A stretch of 64,000 nucleotides of DNA from Jeotgalibacillus malaysiensis (GTDB lineage: Bacteria; Bacillota; Bacilli; Bacillales; Jeotgalibacillaceae): positions 3,146,501 through 3,210,500 of the forward strand of contig CP009416.1 in assembly GCA_000818095.1 (NCBI GenBank), given 5' to 3'. This document shows positions 45,088 through 54,640 of the stretch, piece by piece (position 1 is the first letter of the stretch; each line of letters starts with the position of its first letter). The notes below the pieces were generated by a model. The model searched no databases, was not told where the DNA came from, and saw only the letters and a list, made by a program, of their open reading frames with translations. Made by a program: the position numbers and the translations under genes.

Positions 45088-45117
45088 CTCTATCGTTCTT
45101 TTTAAAGAACAATAGAG
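45088..45117. promoter_or_regulatory. SinR-type palindrome 1 in the lasso leader region
   Basis: GTTCTTTTTAAAGAAC (45095-45110) is two inverted GTTCTTT half-sites with a 2-base spacer, the arrangement of SinR operators (half-site GTTCTYT). Flanking CTCTAT and ATAGAG extend the symmetry to 30 bases. It ends 14 bases from the cyclase start codon, abutting its ribosome binding site, so it might also fold as an RNA hairpin. Confidence 0.7.
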
Positions 45118-45165
45118 TTATTTTTTTGAGATGCAGCTACATAATTAGCTACATCCCAATTTTTC

Positions 45166-45181
45166 GTTCTTTATAAAGAAT
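45166..45181. promoter_or_regulatory. SinR-type palindrome 2 at the lasso promoter
   Basis: GTTCTTTATAAAGAAT has the same inverted half-sites and 2-base spacer as palindrome 1; centres are 71 bases apart. It lies about 12 bases downstream of the predicted -10 element, where bound repressor would block the initiating polymerase. Confidence 0.7.
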
Positions 45182-45192
45182 ATCATATCTAA

Positions 45193-45220
45193 ATATTACC
45201 TCTTATTTTTAAAAAGTCAA
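45193..45220 (-). promoter_or_regulatory. Lasso operon promoter
   Basis: On the minus strand, -35 TTGACT (45215-45220) and -10 TAATAT (45193-45198) are 16 bases apart, in the gap between ugd and the cyclase gene. It gives the RiPP region its own transcription start next to two SinR-type palindromes. Confidence 0.62.
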
Positions 45221-45224
45221 TACG

Positions 45225-46586
45225 TTAGGAGATATTTTTTTTAGCAACTGAAACTGTGTTTATACTATATTCGACATTCGCAAATTCAGTTTCTTCAGAT
45301 GCTTTACCAACCTGGACAAGCCGTATATCTGAATTCAATTTAATACGCTCTAAACAGTTCCTACCGTCTATAATTACAGGTTTGCTAATCATGCTATTAA
45401 TAGCCGCTGGAAGATGTTTGATAATAACTTCCCATTCTGTCAATACCAACACAATATCAGTGTTTTCAACGGCAGCTTCTACTGTTTCATGGTAAGAAAG
45501 TGTTGTTCCATACTGATTTTTAGTATTGGGCATGGCTTTAGGATCGAAAACTTGCACTTCTGCTTTTCTTTGCAATAAATAATCGATTACTCTCAGTGCT
45601 GGAGACTCACGAATATCGTCTGTCTCCGGTTTAAATGCCAGCCCAAGCACTGCAATTTTTGCATGCTCAATTTGCGTAGCGGATTGATTAATATGATCTA
45701 GCATCCAGTTAATTTGACGATCATTTACTTCCTTTGCAGCCTGCACAATTTTCATTTCTTTGTTATATTGACTTGCCAGATATATTAAAGCCTCAGTGTC
45801 TTTAGGGAAACAGGATCCACCATACCCAATACCCGCACGTAAAAAGCTTGATCCAATCCGCTTGTCTTTCCCAACACCCAAGGCAACTTCTTCGACATCT
45901 GCACCAACTTCTTCACATAACAAAGCTACTTCATTAATAAACGAAATCTTAACGGCTAAAAGTGCATTAGAGGCATATTTAATCATCTCTGCACTTTCAG
46001 GGGTGGTCAGACAATATTCTGTTTCAATCAGAGCATATAAGCTTTTTATTTTCTCATGAATCACATCATTATTCGCACCAATAACAATTCTATCCGGTTT
46101 ATAAAAGTCTTTTACAGCAGAACCTTCCCTTAAAAATTCCGGATTAGATGCAACTGTAAGATTTTTATTAGGAACAAGTTTTTTGCACAATGAATTTAGT
46201 TTTTCTGTTGTTCCAGCCGGAACGGTACTTTTTACAATAATGATACTGTTTTCTTTCATATAAGATGATGCGTTCTGTACTGCTCGAAATACATAAGTTA
46301 AGTCTGCCTCTCCATCCAGGCCGGGAGGAGTCCCGACAGCTATGAAGACTATATCTGTATCAGCAAATGCAAATCGCTCTTGTGAGGTGAAGAAAAGATT
46401 GTTCTTTTTTACGTTTCTTTTTAAAATTTTTTCGAGTCCCGGCTCATAAAAAGGTACTTGTCCCGATTCCAGCATTTTAATTTTATGCTGGTTAATATCA
46501 AAAATCTTTACCTCATGTCCAATATCAGAAAGGCACACACCTGTGACCAGACCTACATAACCACTTCCGATAACTGTTACCTTCAT
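45225..46586 (-). CDS. ugd: UDP-glucose 6-dehydrogenase
   Basis: This 453-residue enzyme oxidises UDP-glucose to UDP-glucuronate with two NAD. It shows GSGYVGLVTGVCLSDIGHEV (NAD fold), SNPEFLREGSAV, and the catalytic Cys in GYGGSCFPKDTEAL (about residue 260), then LGLAFKPETDDIRESPAL. It is 12 bases after the UDP-xylose synthase gene, which uses its product, and is the last gene of the glycan operon before the lasso promoter. Confidence 0.95.
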   Translation of the reverse strand: MKVTVIGSGYVGLVTGVCLSDIGHEVKIFDINQHKIKMLESGQVPFYEPGLEKILKRNVKKNNLFFTSQERFAFADTDIVFIAVGTPPGLDGEADLTYVFRAVQNASSYMKENSIIIVKSTVPAGTTEKLNSLCKKLVPNKNLTVASNPEFLREGSAVKDFYKPDRIVIGANNDVIHEKIKSLYALIETEYCLTTPESAEMIKYASNALLAVKISFINEVALLCEEVGADVEEVALGVGKDKRIGSSFLRAGIGYGGSCFPKDTEALIYLASQYNKEMKIVQAAKEVNDRQINWMLDHINQSATQIEHAKIAVLGLAFKPETDDIRESPALRVIDYLLQRKAEVQVFDPKAMPNTKNQYGTTLSYHETVEAAVENTDIVLVLTEWEVIIKHLPAAINSMISKPVIIDGRNCLERIKLNSDIRLVQVGKASEETEFANVEYSINTVSVAKKNIS

Positions 46587-46598
46587 ATCATTGACCTC

Positions 46599-47555
46599 CT
46601 AAGCCCTGATTTGATAATCTTTTAGCGCTTTAAAATACTCTATCGTTTTCGAAATACCTTCATCAACTGAAATCTCAGGCTCCCAATTTAATATGGCTTT
46701 AGCAAGGTCTATGTTAGGTTTTCTTAACTGCGGGTCATCTGATGGTAACGGCTGATAAATCCTCTCTGAACGTGATCCCGTCATACGAATAATTTTCTTT
46801 GCAAAATCATCAATCGAATATTCGACAGGGTTTCCAAGGTTTATTGGACCTATAACTGTATCAGATGAATTCATCATCAGAATAAAACCCCTCACCAAAT
46901 CTTCCACATAACAAAAAGATCTGGTTTGATTACCACTTCCATATATAGTGATATCTTCGTTTCTGATCGCCTGGTTTATAAAATTACTTACTACTCTTCC
47001 ATCATTCACATCCATATAAGGTCCATACGTATTAAAGATCCTGACTATTTTCACTTTGACCTGATGGGCACGATGATAGTCAATAAATAATGTTTCAGCA
47101 CAGCGCTTCCCCTCATCATAACAACTTCTTGTTCCAACGGGATTAACATTACCAAAGTAACCTTCCGGCTGGGGATGCTGTAAAGGATCTCCATACACTT
47201 CTGATGTAGACGCCTGAAGTATTTTGGCATCATGTTTTTTTGCTAATTCAAGTAAATTGATTGCTCCAAGTACGCTTGTTTTCATTGTGTGTATAGGGTC
47301 CTTTTGATATAAAGGTGGGCTTGCCGGACACGCTAGGTTATAAATCTCATCCACTCTGCCAGTCACATCTATAGGATTAATTACATCATGTTCAATAAAA
47401 CTGTAGTTAGGGTTAGTTAGAAATGCATAAATATTATCCTTGCTACCTGTCATAAGATTGTCAACGCAAATTACTTTGTGGCCCTCCTCTAATAATTTCT
47501 TTACTAAGTGCACGCCAATAAAACCTGCTCCACCAGCTACTAGAATTCTTTTCAT
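46599..47555 (-). CDS. UDP-glucuronate decarboxylase (UDP-xylose synthase)
   Basis: This 318-residue extended SDR has [59 protein letters not shown], and the catalytic [14 protein letters not shown] (YxxxK). These UXS-specific blocks separate it from dTDP-glucose dehydratases. It converts UDP-glucuronate to UDP-xylose, so with ugd it supplies xylose for the polymer. UDP-xylose synthesis is not common in bacilli, which makes the glycan somewhat unusual. Confidence 0.92.
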   Translation of the reverse strand: MKRILVAGGAGFIGVHLVKKLLEEGHKVICVDNLMTGSKDNIYAFLTNPNYSFIEHDVINPIDVTGRVDEIYNLACPASPPLYQKDPIHTMKTSVLGAINLLELAKKHDAKILQASTSEVYGDPLQHPQPEGYFGNVNPVGTRSCYDEGKRCAETLFIDYHRAHQVKVKIVRIFNTYGPYMDVNDGRVVSNFINQAIRNEDITIYGSGNQTRSFCYVEDLVRGFILMMNSSDTVIGPINLGNPVEYSIDDFAKKIIRMTGSRSERIYQPLPSDDPQLRKPNIDLAKAILNWEPEISVDEGISKTIEYFKALKDYQIRA

Positions 47556-47566
47556 GATTTTTCCCC

Positions 47567-48631
47567 CTATACAATTTCAAGTTTTTCTATTACCTTCATT
47601 ACATAGCGCTTGCTTCTGCCAGCCCTGTATAATCTCCAACCTAACTGATCAAGATATTGAATATCTCTGTTTTCAATGGCATATAAAAAAGAAGCATCAA
47701 AATAAGTCTGCACCGACTTGTTTTTTAATGCTTCCTTTATTGTAGGATTATCTAGATAACCTCCAATAACCGCTTGCCTTATAGGAGTGCTTTTATAAGC
47801 TTCATTTTTATATAAATTACTTAAACACGTCTTAAAGGTATTAAGCAGCATAATAGAAATGCCGTTATAATGGTGTTGGTCATCATGAAAATATTCATTT
47901 ATTATTTCTTTTTGAATTATATATCCACTTACCATATCATCAAATAAATATGACATATACTTACTAGTTAACCCCCCTGCTCTGTAATAATAAAGAGATT
48001 CGGGTATGGTGACAACTTTTTTTGAATGAAGCAAAACTTCGATATTATAGTATAAATCTTCTCCAAGAAAGATTATGGAGTCTAAGTACTTCCCTGAATC
48101 CAGAAGTAATTCCTTTTTATATAATTTAGCAAATAACGACGCTGGAAAAGGATGTCCGTGAAAATAAGCAGCAGCAAGCTTTTCACGCACTTCATGGTCA
48201 TTGTATACCTTTTTCACATCAAAAAAATGACTATTATTCGACTTTTTTATGATAGCAGCATTGTCAAAAACCTTATAAGTATTACAAACCACTACGTCTG
48301 CGTCTTCTAGCACCATTTGTTCATATAACTTTGTGCATATAGAATGATCCACCCAGTCATCTGCATCTACAAACATCACATACTTAGAAGACGCTTCAAT
48401 GACACCTCTTCTTCTTGTCTTGATGCTCCCTTCATTGTTTTTATTAATAATCTTTATTCTTCCATCTTGCTTCGCATATTTTTTGCATATATTCAGGCTC
48501 TTATCCGTGGATCCGTCATTTACTAAAATAATCTCAAGCTCTTTCATATCCTGTGCAATTAAAGACAAAATACATTTCTCTAGTTTTTTTCCGGCATTAT
48601 AAACAGGTACTACAATGCTCATCTGCACCAC
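47567..48631 (-). CDS. Family 2 glycosyltransferase
   Basis: This 354-residue GT-A enzyme begins [19 protein letters not shown], with [13 protein letters not shown] and [10 protein letters not shown] (DxD-type metal site) in the N-terminal 100 residues, then [19 protein letters not shown]. The GTG start follows AAGGAGG. It is a clear paralogue of the next gene upstream (48645-49703): both carry the same [10 protein letters not shown] and SKYM blocks. Donor and acceptor are unknown. Strongly AT-rich compared with the start of the operon. Confidence 0.88.
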   Translation of the reverse strand: MVQMSIVVPVYNAGKKLEKCILSLIAQDMKELEIILVNDGSTDKSLNICKKYAKQDGRIKIINKNNEGSIKTRRRGVIEASSKYVMFVDADDWVDHSICTKLYEQMVLEDADVVVCNTYKVFDNAAIIKKSNNSHFFDVKKVYNDHEVREKLAAAYFHGHPFPASLFAKLYKKELLLDSGKYLDSIIFLGEDLYYNIEVLLHSKKVVTIPESLYYYRAGGLTSKYMSYLFDDMVSGYIIQKEIINEYFHDDQHHYNGISIMLLNTFKTCLSNLYKNEAYKSTPIRQAVIGGYLDNPTIKEALKNKSVQTYFDASFLYAIENRDIQYLDQLGWRLYRAGRSKRYVMKVIEKLEIV

Positions 48632-48644
48632 TGTATAGCCCTCC

Positions 48645-49703
48645 TTAACTAACGGGAATTTTATCGATCATTTTCATAACTCTATGCTTTAGATATTTCT
48701 TTCTATAATAAGCCTGTCCTATTCTATAAAAATAAGTACTGTCTTTTTCCTCGAGTGCCTTTTTTAGTTCCTCTGGAAAAAATTTCTTAACCCCCTGATT
48801 TATAGTGGCTTCCTGAATATATTTGTTAGATAAGTACTTGTTAATTTCATTCATTATTTCTTTTTGACTCAGTGAACCTAAAAATAGACCATAGACCGTT
48901 CTGTTTAACATATTAATGAGCATAATACTCGATCCATTCAACTGACTTTGAAGAGAGTCTTGGTAATATTGATGTGCCACTTGTTTTTGAACTTCATAGC
49001 CTCGGACTACATCATTGAATAAATTCGGCATATACTTGCTTGTAGTACCACCTAGACGATAATAGTATAATGGTTCTTTTAATACTTTTATTTTTTTGGA
49101 ATGAAGAAGTATTTCCATGTTATAGAATAGATCGTCTCCTAAGATGGTAAATCCTTTTAAGAGGTTATCGTGCTGTAAAAGCAAATCTCTTCTATAGATT
49201 TTCCCATGTAAGGCAGCGGGAAAAGGATGCCCGTGAAAGTAAGCAGTAATAATATCTTTTTTAATTTCTTCCCCTTCATATACTTTATCTTCATCAAAAT
49301 ACCAGCCATTATTCCGCTGTTTAACGAGTCTCCCTTCTCCAAGTACTCTAAACGTGTTGCACACAACAACATCGTATTCTGACTGCTTAAGTTCGTTAGC
49401 GAAAATCTCAAGCATTTTTGGATGAATCCAGTCATCAGAATCAACAAATGTAACAAACTCTGAAGCGGCCAATTCAATTCCTTTTCTACGGGTAGGGATA
49501 GTACCTTCATTAGATTTATGAAATGCCTTCACTCTAAAATCTTTTCTTGAAAAATCATCTATCAACTCTGCTGATCCATCTGTAGACCCGTCATTTACCA
49601 AAATTAACTCTAAATCTGTATGCGATTGATTGAGTATGGACTTAACACACTTTTTAAACTTCACACCTGGATTATATACAGGAACCACTACACTAATTTT
49701 CAT
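48645..49703 (-). CDS. Family 2 glycosyltransferase (paralogue)
   Basis: This 352-residue GT-A enzyme begins KISVVVPVYNPGVKFKKCV, with [15 protein letters not shown] and FVDSDDWIHPKM, then [19 protein letters not shown]. Conserved blocks along the whole length with the 47567-48631 protein indicate tandem duplication. Both lack transmembrane segments and should act on lipid-linked intermediates at the inner face of the membrane. Only 2 bases separate it from the next upstream gene. Confidence 0.88.
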   Translation of the reverse strand: MKISVVVPVYNPGVKFKKCVKSILNQSHTDLELILVNDGSTDGSAELIDDFSRKDFRVKAFHKSNEGTIPTRRKGIELAASEFVTFVDSDDWIHPKMLEIFANELKQSEYDVVVCNTFRVLGEGRLVKQRNNGWYFDEDKVYEGEEIKKDIITAYFHGHPFPAALHGKIYRRDLLLQHDNLLKGFTILGDDLFYNMEILLHSKKIKVLKEPLYYYRLGGTTSKYMPNLFNDVVRGYEVQKQVAHQYYQDSLQSQLNGSSIMLINMLNRTVYGLFLGSLSQKEIMNEINKYLSNKYIQEATINQGVKKFFPEELKKALEEKDSTYFYRIGQAYYRKKYLKHRVMKMIDKIPVS

Positions 49704-49705
49704 GA

Positions 49706-50659
49706 TTACCCCACCTTTTTCCGTAAAAAGTATGCGCTCTTGCTTGCTTTAGGGAATAATATAATGCTCCAGCCGAATACCTTTTCTTTTGAAGATAACT
49801 TATCGAAACCTGAATTTCTATATAGCTTTTTCATATATTTTTGGATTTTCTGCAAAGTTTCCTGTTTTTCATAATCACTATTTAAATAGTCAATCATGAG
49901 GTTTCTAAGTGTATAATAAAAATCTACATTGATAATGGGTATTAATTCAGGAGCTATTTTCTTCAAATACTCTATTGTTTCATCATAGTTGATTAATACA
50001 TCTATTCTTTTACTTGAAAAACCACTTCTCGTTATACTTTCATTTTCTGTTCGATAAAAGTATAAAAAAGTATCAAAGTGAACAATCGTATCTGCATTCA
50101 GCAATAACTTATACATAACCGCAGCATCTTCATAATCCCTATTTTCAGGAAATTTAATGTGATTGAAGATATGTTTTTTAAATAGTTTATTCATTAAACA
50201 AAAATTGAACCGGGACTCAGTATATAAACTTTTAACAGCTTTTATTTTGCCATAAGTCATATAATTTGTTGAATTGTACCCGTTTAATTTCTCGATTTTA
50301 GATGTCATATTACAAACCACAATATCTGCATCAGATTCAACTTGAATTCCCATAAGCTTTTCGTACATATTATTGACAACCCAATCATCACTGTCTACAA
50401 ACGTAATAAAGTCGCCAGTTACCATTTTTAAGCCACTGTTTCTGGCAGAAGCGACGCCTTGATTGTTTTGCGTATAATATTTAATACGGTCATCTTGTTT
50501 ACTAAATCGTTGGATAATTTCTAACGATTGATCTGTTGAACCATCGTCAACTAGTATAATCTCTAAATTTGAATATGATTGATTTATAACAGATGTTAAA
50601 CATTCACTTAAGTATTTTTCACGGTTGTATATCGGTATAATGACACTGATTTTTTTCAA
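49706..50659 (-). CDS. Family 2 glycosyltransferase
   Basis: This 317-residue enzyme has KKISVIIPIYNREKYLSEC, IILVDDGSTDQSLEI and FVDSDDWVVNNM. I place the start at TTG 50659, which overlaps the preceding stop as TTGA and lies 8 bases after AAGGAGA; the longer open frame would run 49 bases into the upstream gene. The third GT2 in a row. Substrate unknown. AT-rich codon use like its neighbours. Confidence 0.82.
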   Translation of the reverse strand: MKKISVIIPIYNREKYLSECLTSVINQSYSNLEIILVDDGSTDQSLEIIQRFSKQDDRIKYYTQNNQGVASARNSGLKMVTGDFITFVDSDDWVVNNMYEKLMGIQVESDADIVVCNMTSKIEKLNGYNSTNYMTYGKIKAVKSLYTESRFNFCLMNKLFKKHIFNHIKFPENRDYEDAAVMYKLLLNADTIVHFDTFLYFYRTENESITRSGFSSKRIDVLINYDETIEYLKKIAPELIPIINVDFYYTLRNLMIDYLNSDYEKQETLQKIQKYMKKLYRNSGFDKLSSKEKVFGWSIILFPKASKSAYFLRKKVG

Positions 50660-51720
50660 ATTTGACACTCTCCTTTTAGCACTTGTTTGAATTTTTCTGT
50701 CCAATCGAAAGCAATTTTCAATGCTTCATCTCCTATCTCATCTTTGTATTTAAGTCTGCTGATTATTAACTCGAGCATGAATAGAAAGTGGTAGACTTTG
50801 ATTTTTTCAATAGGAATGGAATAGATGTTTGACAATTGATTTAATTCTTTATCAATACTTCTTGAGCCTGTACCATTCCACTGTTTGTTTTGAGTATTAA
50901 TTTTAACGACTGAATATATAGAAGTTATATGGTCGAAAAAAATAGAACGATTACCAAAGTCATGCCAGTCAATTAAAGAAATAGATTTTTTATTTCTTAT
51001 AATATTTCCTACCCATGCATCTCCGTGAGAATAATTAATATAAATTTTTTGATCAGTTATTGATTTCTTCACAAAATCCATCATTTCTTTAATCTTTTCT
51101 ACTTCGTTGCTTAAATGTGCAAAATGTTTTAATTGGGACTCTATATCTCTAACTAAGGCATCAGAATAAACATAAGAGTCCATTTTTTCATTCATTTTTT
51201 TCAGGTGTAAGTCATCAAAGCTTTGATAAATTAATTTTTTATATTTCTCCCACTTTTCAGGTTCTGTTTTAAACAATTTTTTGTTTATATACTGCTCTTT
51301 ATAATAGGATCCTTTTTTAATCTCTAAAATCTTAGGCATTTGATAAAAGTCCAGCTCTTTTAAATTCTCTAGTAAAATCGCATCAAACTCAGTATCATAC
51401 GGTAAACAACAGATATATCCTGCTTCTAGATCAATGCATTTGTAGGAATTGTTTTTTAACCTTAAAATAATTAATTCTTTTTGATTATCAACATCTAGAG
51501 TTAATGGGCTCTTCGTTATTTTTTTATATTTCCACCCTATTTGAGCAATTCTAAAGACTTTTACTGCATTAGAATTATGGATGGGAAACCTTCCTTGTAA
51601 ATAAAGATCTTCCAACGCATTCCCTTTCAACCATAATGTCTTTAATAGTTTGTATACACTGAAATTCGCTGTAATATAAAAATTTTCTCTTATAGGAACA
51701 CAGGTAACATTCGTTTTCAT
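50656..51720 (-). CDS. Aminoglycoside-phosphotransferase-like kinase
   Basis: This 354-residue protein has a protein-kinase-like small-molecule kinase fold: YINYSHGDAWVGNIIRN contains the HGDxxxxN catalytic loop and SLIDWHDFGN the metal-binding D. CotS, choline kinase and MTR kinase share this fold. In a glycan operon it might phosphorylate a sugar or alcohol substituent or a lipid carrier; drug resistance is unlikely. It ends in overlap with the downstream GT2 and starts 1 base after the ABC gene's stop. Confidence 0.72.
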   Translation of the reverse strand: MKTNVTCVPIRENFYITANFSVYKLLKTLWLKGNALEDLYLQGRFPIHNSNAVKVFRIAQIGWKYKKITKSPLTLDVDNQKELIILRLKNNSYKCIDLEAGYICCLPYDTEFDAILLENLKELDFYQMPKILEIKKGSYYKEQYINKKLFKTEPEKWEKYKKLIYQSFDDLHLKKMNEKMDSYVYSDALVRDIESQLKHFAHLSNEVEKIKEMMDFVKKSITDQKIYINYSHGDAWVGNIIRNKKSISLIDWHDFGNRSIFFDHITSIYSVVKINTQNKQWNGTGSRSIDKELNQLSNIYSIPIEKIKVYHFLFMLELIISRLKYKDEIGDEALKIAFDWTEKFKQVLKGECQI

Positions 51721-53484
51721 CTATACACTTACCTTTTTCCGTTTATCCTGCACGTGCTTTAGATGGCCTTTTTCCATTGTAAAAATCACATCACAATTTT
51801 CAATCGTAGATAAACGATGAGCAATAATAATAATTGTTTTATCTCCTTTCAGTAAATCAATAGACTTCATAATTTCTTTCTCAGTATTATGATCAAGTGC
51901 TGACGTTGCTTCATCCATAAACAAAATTTCGGGATCATGGTATAAAGCTCTTGCTATACCTATTCTTTGTCTTTGACCACCTGACAATCTTACTCCACGC
52001 TCACCAACAGAAGTATCTAGACCTTCTGGCAAACTTAAAACAAACTCTTTCAGCTGTGATTTTTCCAATGCGTTCCAAACCATTTCATCACTCACATCTT
52101 TTTCGGGAAGGCCAAATGCAACATTTGCACGAATCGTGTCATCCGATAAAAAAATGAATTGTGGAATATAACCAATATTCTTTTGCCAATACGATATTTG
52201 TTTTGATAATTGATGCTGATTTACTTTCACCTCTCCTTTAAATGGTTCTAACAATCCAAGCATGATATCTACTATTGTTGTTTTCCCTGCGCCAGATGTA
52301 CCAATAAATGCTACTGATTGCCCTCTTAAGATTTCTAATGAAACTCCCTGTATAGTTGGAGCAGCTTGATCGGGATACGAAAAAAACACATTATTTAGCG
52401 TAATGTGTTTAAAAGATGATTTATTGACTTCCTGCTTTTTATTATGTTTTTGTATATCTTCGGTTCCAAACTGTTTTAAATCGTCGTATATTGCATCTAA
52501 TGCGGGCTGACTATACCTGATCGTAGCAATCAAAGCAACAACTCTTGTGATTGAAGGCATTAGTCTGAAGGCCGCCATAGCAAATAATGCCATTATTGAA
52601 ATTAGTTCTGCAGTATTTTTACCCTGAAACACGATAATTAACAATGTCACAAGAACAACCGCTACTAACATACTCTCTATAAAAAGTCTTGGCACCTGTT
52701 CTAAAACTTTCATATACAAACTATTAGACGCTTTTATTTTACTTTGTTCCCGATATTTACTTACAAAAAAACCTTCACGACCAGATACTTTAACTTCTTT
52801 TGCAGCACCTAGTCCTTGATTAACCCATTGAATCAAACTACCATTTACTATCTGTTGCTCTTTACCAAGACTTGAGATTTTTTGGCGAAATGTAAAGTGA
52901 AAAATTATCATGCTTCCACCTAGTAAAATTCCTGCTGCAATGGTCGCGACTGGAGAAGTATACAATAATAAAGAGAGAATACAAATAATAACAAGTGCTT
53001 CTGTGGCCAATTGAAAGGATGACAACAAAATTCCTTGAAGTACCTTTGGAACTTCTTCATTAACATTTCTCAGAAGAATAGAAGTATTTCTTTGCAAATG
53101 GAAAGTATACGGCTTTGTTAAATAATTTTTAAATAAGTTTTTAGAAAGTTTAACTTGAAAATTAAGGATCATTTTGAATTGAAAATATTGATAAAGTAAA
53201 AGGTACAGATTCTTTCCAAAGAACACACTTAACATAAAACCGACTGAAGCAAGCACAAAAAACTCATAACTTTGAAAGCCAAACTGCTGATATATCCAAC
53301 TAAGTACAGCATTCTCTTCGACAATCGCTGGATCTGTTATGATTCCGATAAGAGGGATAATTAAACCTATTCCTAGTGTTTCAAAAAATGCAGCAACGAT
53401 CATCATAAATAACAGAAAATAAAATTTCTTTTTTTCTTTTTTAGTAAACAATCCGATAATTTTCTTTAATGATTGCCTCATCAT
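51721..53484 (-). CDS. ABC transporter, PglK/MsbA-like glycan flippase candidate
   Basis: This 587-residue fused transporter has six transmembrane helices (about residues 20-310) and an ATPase domain with GTSGAGKTT, YIPQFIFLSDDT, LSGGQRQR, EILFMDEATSALD and IAHRLST. The N-terminal half resembles PglK-type flippases of lipid-linked oligosaccharides. No Wzx or Wzy homologue is seen in the window, so this is the best candidate for moving the glycan across the membrane. Confidence 0.82.
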   Translation of the reverse strand: MMRQSLKKIIGLFTKKEKKKFYFLLFMMIVAAFFETLGIGLIIPLIGIITDPAIVEENAVLSWIYQQFGFQSYEFFVLASVGFMLSVFFGKNLYLLLYQYFQFKMILNFQVKLSKNLFKNYLTKPYTFHLQRNTSILLRNVNEEVPKVLQGILLSSFQLATEALVIICILSLLLYTSPVATIAAGILLGGSMIIFHFTFRQKISSLGKEQQIVNGSLIQWVNQGLGAAKEVKVSGREGFFVSKYREQSKIKASNSLYMKVLEQVPRLFIESMLVAVVLVTLLIIVFQGKNTAELISIMALFAMAAFRLMPSITRVVALIATIRYSQPALDAIYDDLKQFGTEDIQKHNKKQEVNKSSFKHITLNNVFFSYPDQAAPTIQGVSLEILRGQSVAFIGTSGAGKTTIVDIMLGLLEPFKGEVKVNQHQLSKQISYWQKNIGYIPQFIFLSDDTIRANVAFGLPEKDVSDEMVWNALEKSQLKEFVLSLPEGLDTSVGERGVRLSGGQRQRIGIARALYHDPEILFMDEATSALDHNTEKEIMKSIDLLKGDKTIIIIAHRLSTIENCDVIFTMEKGHLKHVQDKRKKVSV

Positions 53485-53497
53485 ACCTATCGCTCCT

Positions 53498-54634
53498 TTA
53501 AGATACGCTATATTGCTTTTTTATTAACACTTCAGATACAAACTGGGAAACTTGAGTTACCATGTCATCATCCTTATTTAAGATAAGTGAATTCGGATAG
53601 TTTATTAATTGTTCCTTTGACCCGGTGAAATCAGTTGTAATGATTGGTTTTTCGAATGTAATAGCCTCAGCAAGTGTGATGCAGTACCCTTCATGTCTTG
53701 AAAGCTGAATATAAACATCGCAGTCGTTAAAATAAGGATAAGGATTTAATTGTGTACCAAGGAATTCAATATGTTCTTCTAATTGAAGTGTTTTTGCCAT
53801 CTCTTTTAATTTAACCTTCTCTTCTCCATCACCTACAAAATACCATTTAACTGGTAAATTTTGTTGATAGATCAACTTATAAAGAAGCTGAAGTGCAATA
53901 TCCTGTCCTTTTTCGTATGTTAACCTTCCTACAGTTAAGATTCGAATACCTTTAAACTTATCGTGAAACCCACCCTCAAGCGCTTGTTTTTTTAAATCAG
54001 TTACATTAATAGTGGTATTCCATAATTTAGTGATATTCGATAACTCAGGAAATTTTTTTTCGAATTTATGTTTCCCCTGTTTGGATACAATTTTTATTTC
54101 ATCAAAATCAGGGTATAGTGTTTGAACTAAATAACGATTGAATTGAATGTGATCTATATCAAAATGAATAAATTGTATTTTTTTATCAGCATTAATTTTT
54201 TTCAGAACGTAATAAGTTATAAAATCCATAGGCCCTGCAAATGCTACAGCTATATTATACTTTTTAAGTTCCTTACCGAGATTTCCAGCTACTTGCTCTA
54301 GGATATATAAATTATTGTTTGCGATTTTTTGAATAACTTTATTAGATGTATATCGTAAAAGACTTCTATAGTCTTTTTTATCCCATAAATACAGCAAGTT
54401 TTTCTTAAAGCTATTATGGTAATATCGGATTTCATTTCGATATTCTGTTAATTCTTTTATGCTGATATTAGAAGGAAGCATCTTCATCAACTGTCCTTTT
54501 GCCTGGAGTAATAGGAGCGTAATATTATATTCACTAGGATCAAACTCGTTCAAATAATTTAATAGTGCCTTTTCAGTTCCTCCTACTTCCATTGAAATTC
54601 CCATAATAATTACTTCCTTCTTCAACATCTTCAT
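53498..54634 (-). CDS. Family 4 glycosyltransferase
   Basis: This 378-residue GT-B enzyme opens KKEVIIMGISMEVGGTEKALLNYL and carries RILTVGRLTYEKGQDIA and, near the C terminus, YIQLSRHEGYCITLAEAI (the EGxxxxxxE donor-binding block of GT4). It belongs to the same subgroup as the genes at 54641 and 58487 (all with a GG.EKxLxxL start). It retains a nucleotide-sugar, probably retaining, transferase role; the sugar is unknown. Confidence 0.86.
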   Translation of the reverse strand: MKMLKKEVIIMGISMEVGGTEKALLNYLNEFDPSEYNITLLLLQAKGQLMKMLPSNISIKELTEYRNEIRYYHNSFKKNLLYLWDKKDYRSLLRYTSNKVIQKIANNNLYILEQVAGNLGKELKKYNIAVAFAGPMDFITYYVLKKINADKKIQFIHFDIDHIQFNRYLVQTLYPDFDEIKIVSKQGKHKFEKKFPELSNITKLWNTTINVTDLKKQALEGGFHDKFKGIRILTVGRLTYEKGQDIALQLLYKLIYQQNLPVKWYFVGDGEEKVKLKEMAKTLQLEEHIEFLGTQLNPYPYFNDCDVYIQLSRHEGYCITLAEAITFEKPIITTDFTGSKEQLINYPNSLILNKDDDMVTQVSQFVSEVLIKKQYSVS

Positions 54635-54640
54635 CTCCTC

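Noticed and set aside
45095-45110. Palindrome before the lasso cyclase as a transcription terminator
   Set aside because: The stem is AT-rich, no T run follows it, and it lies between a promoter and a ribosome binding site.
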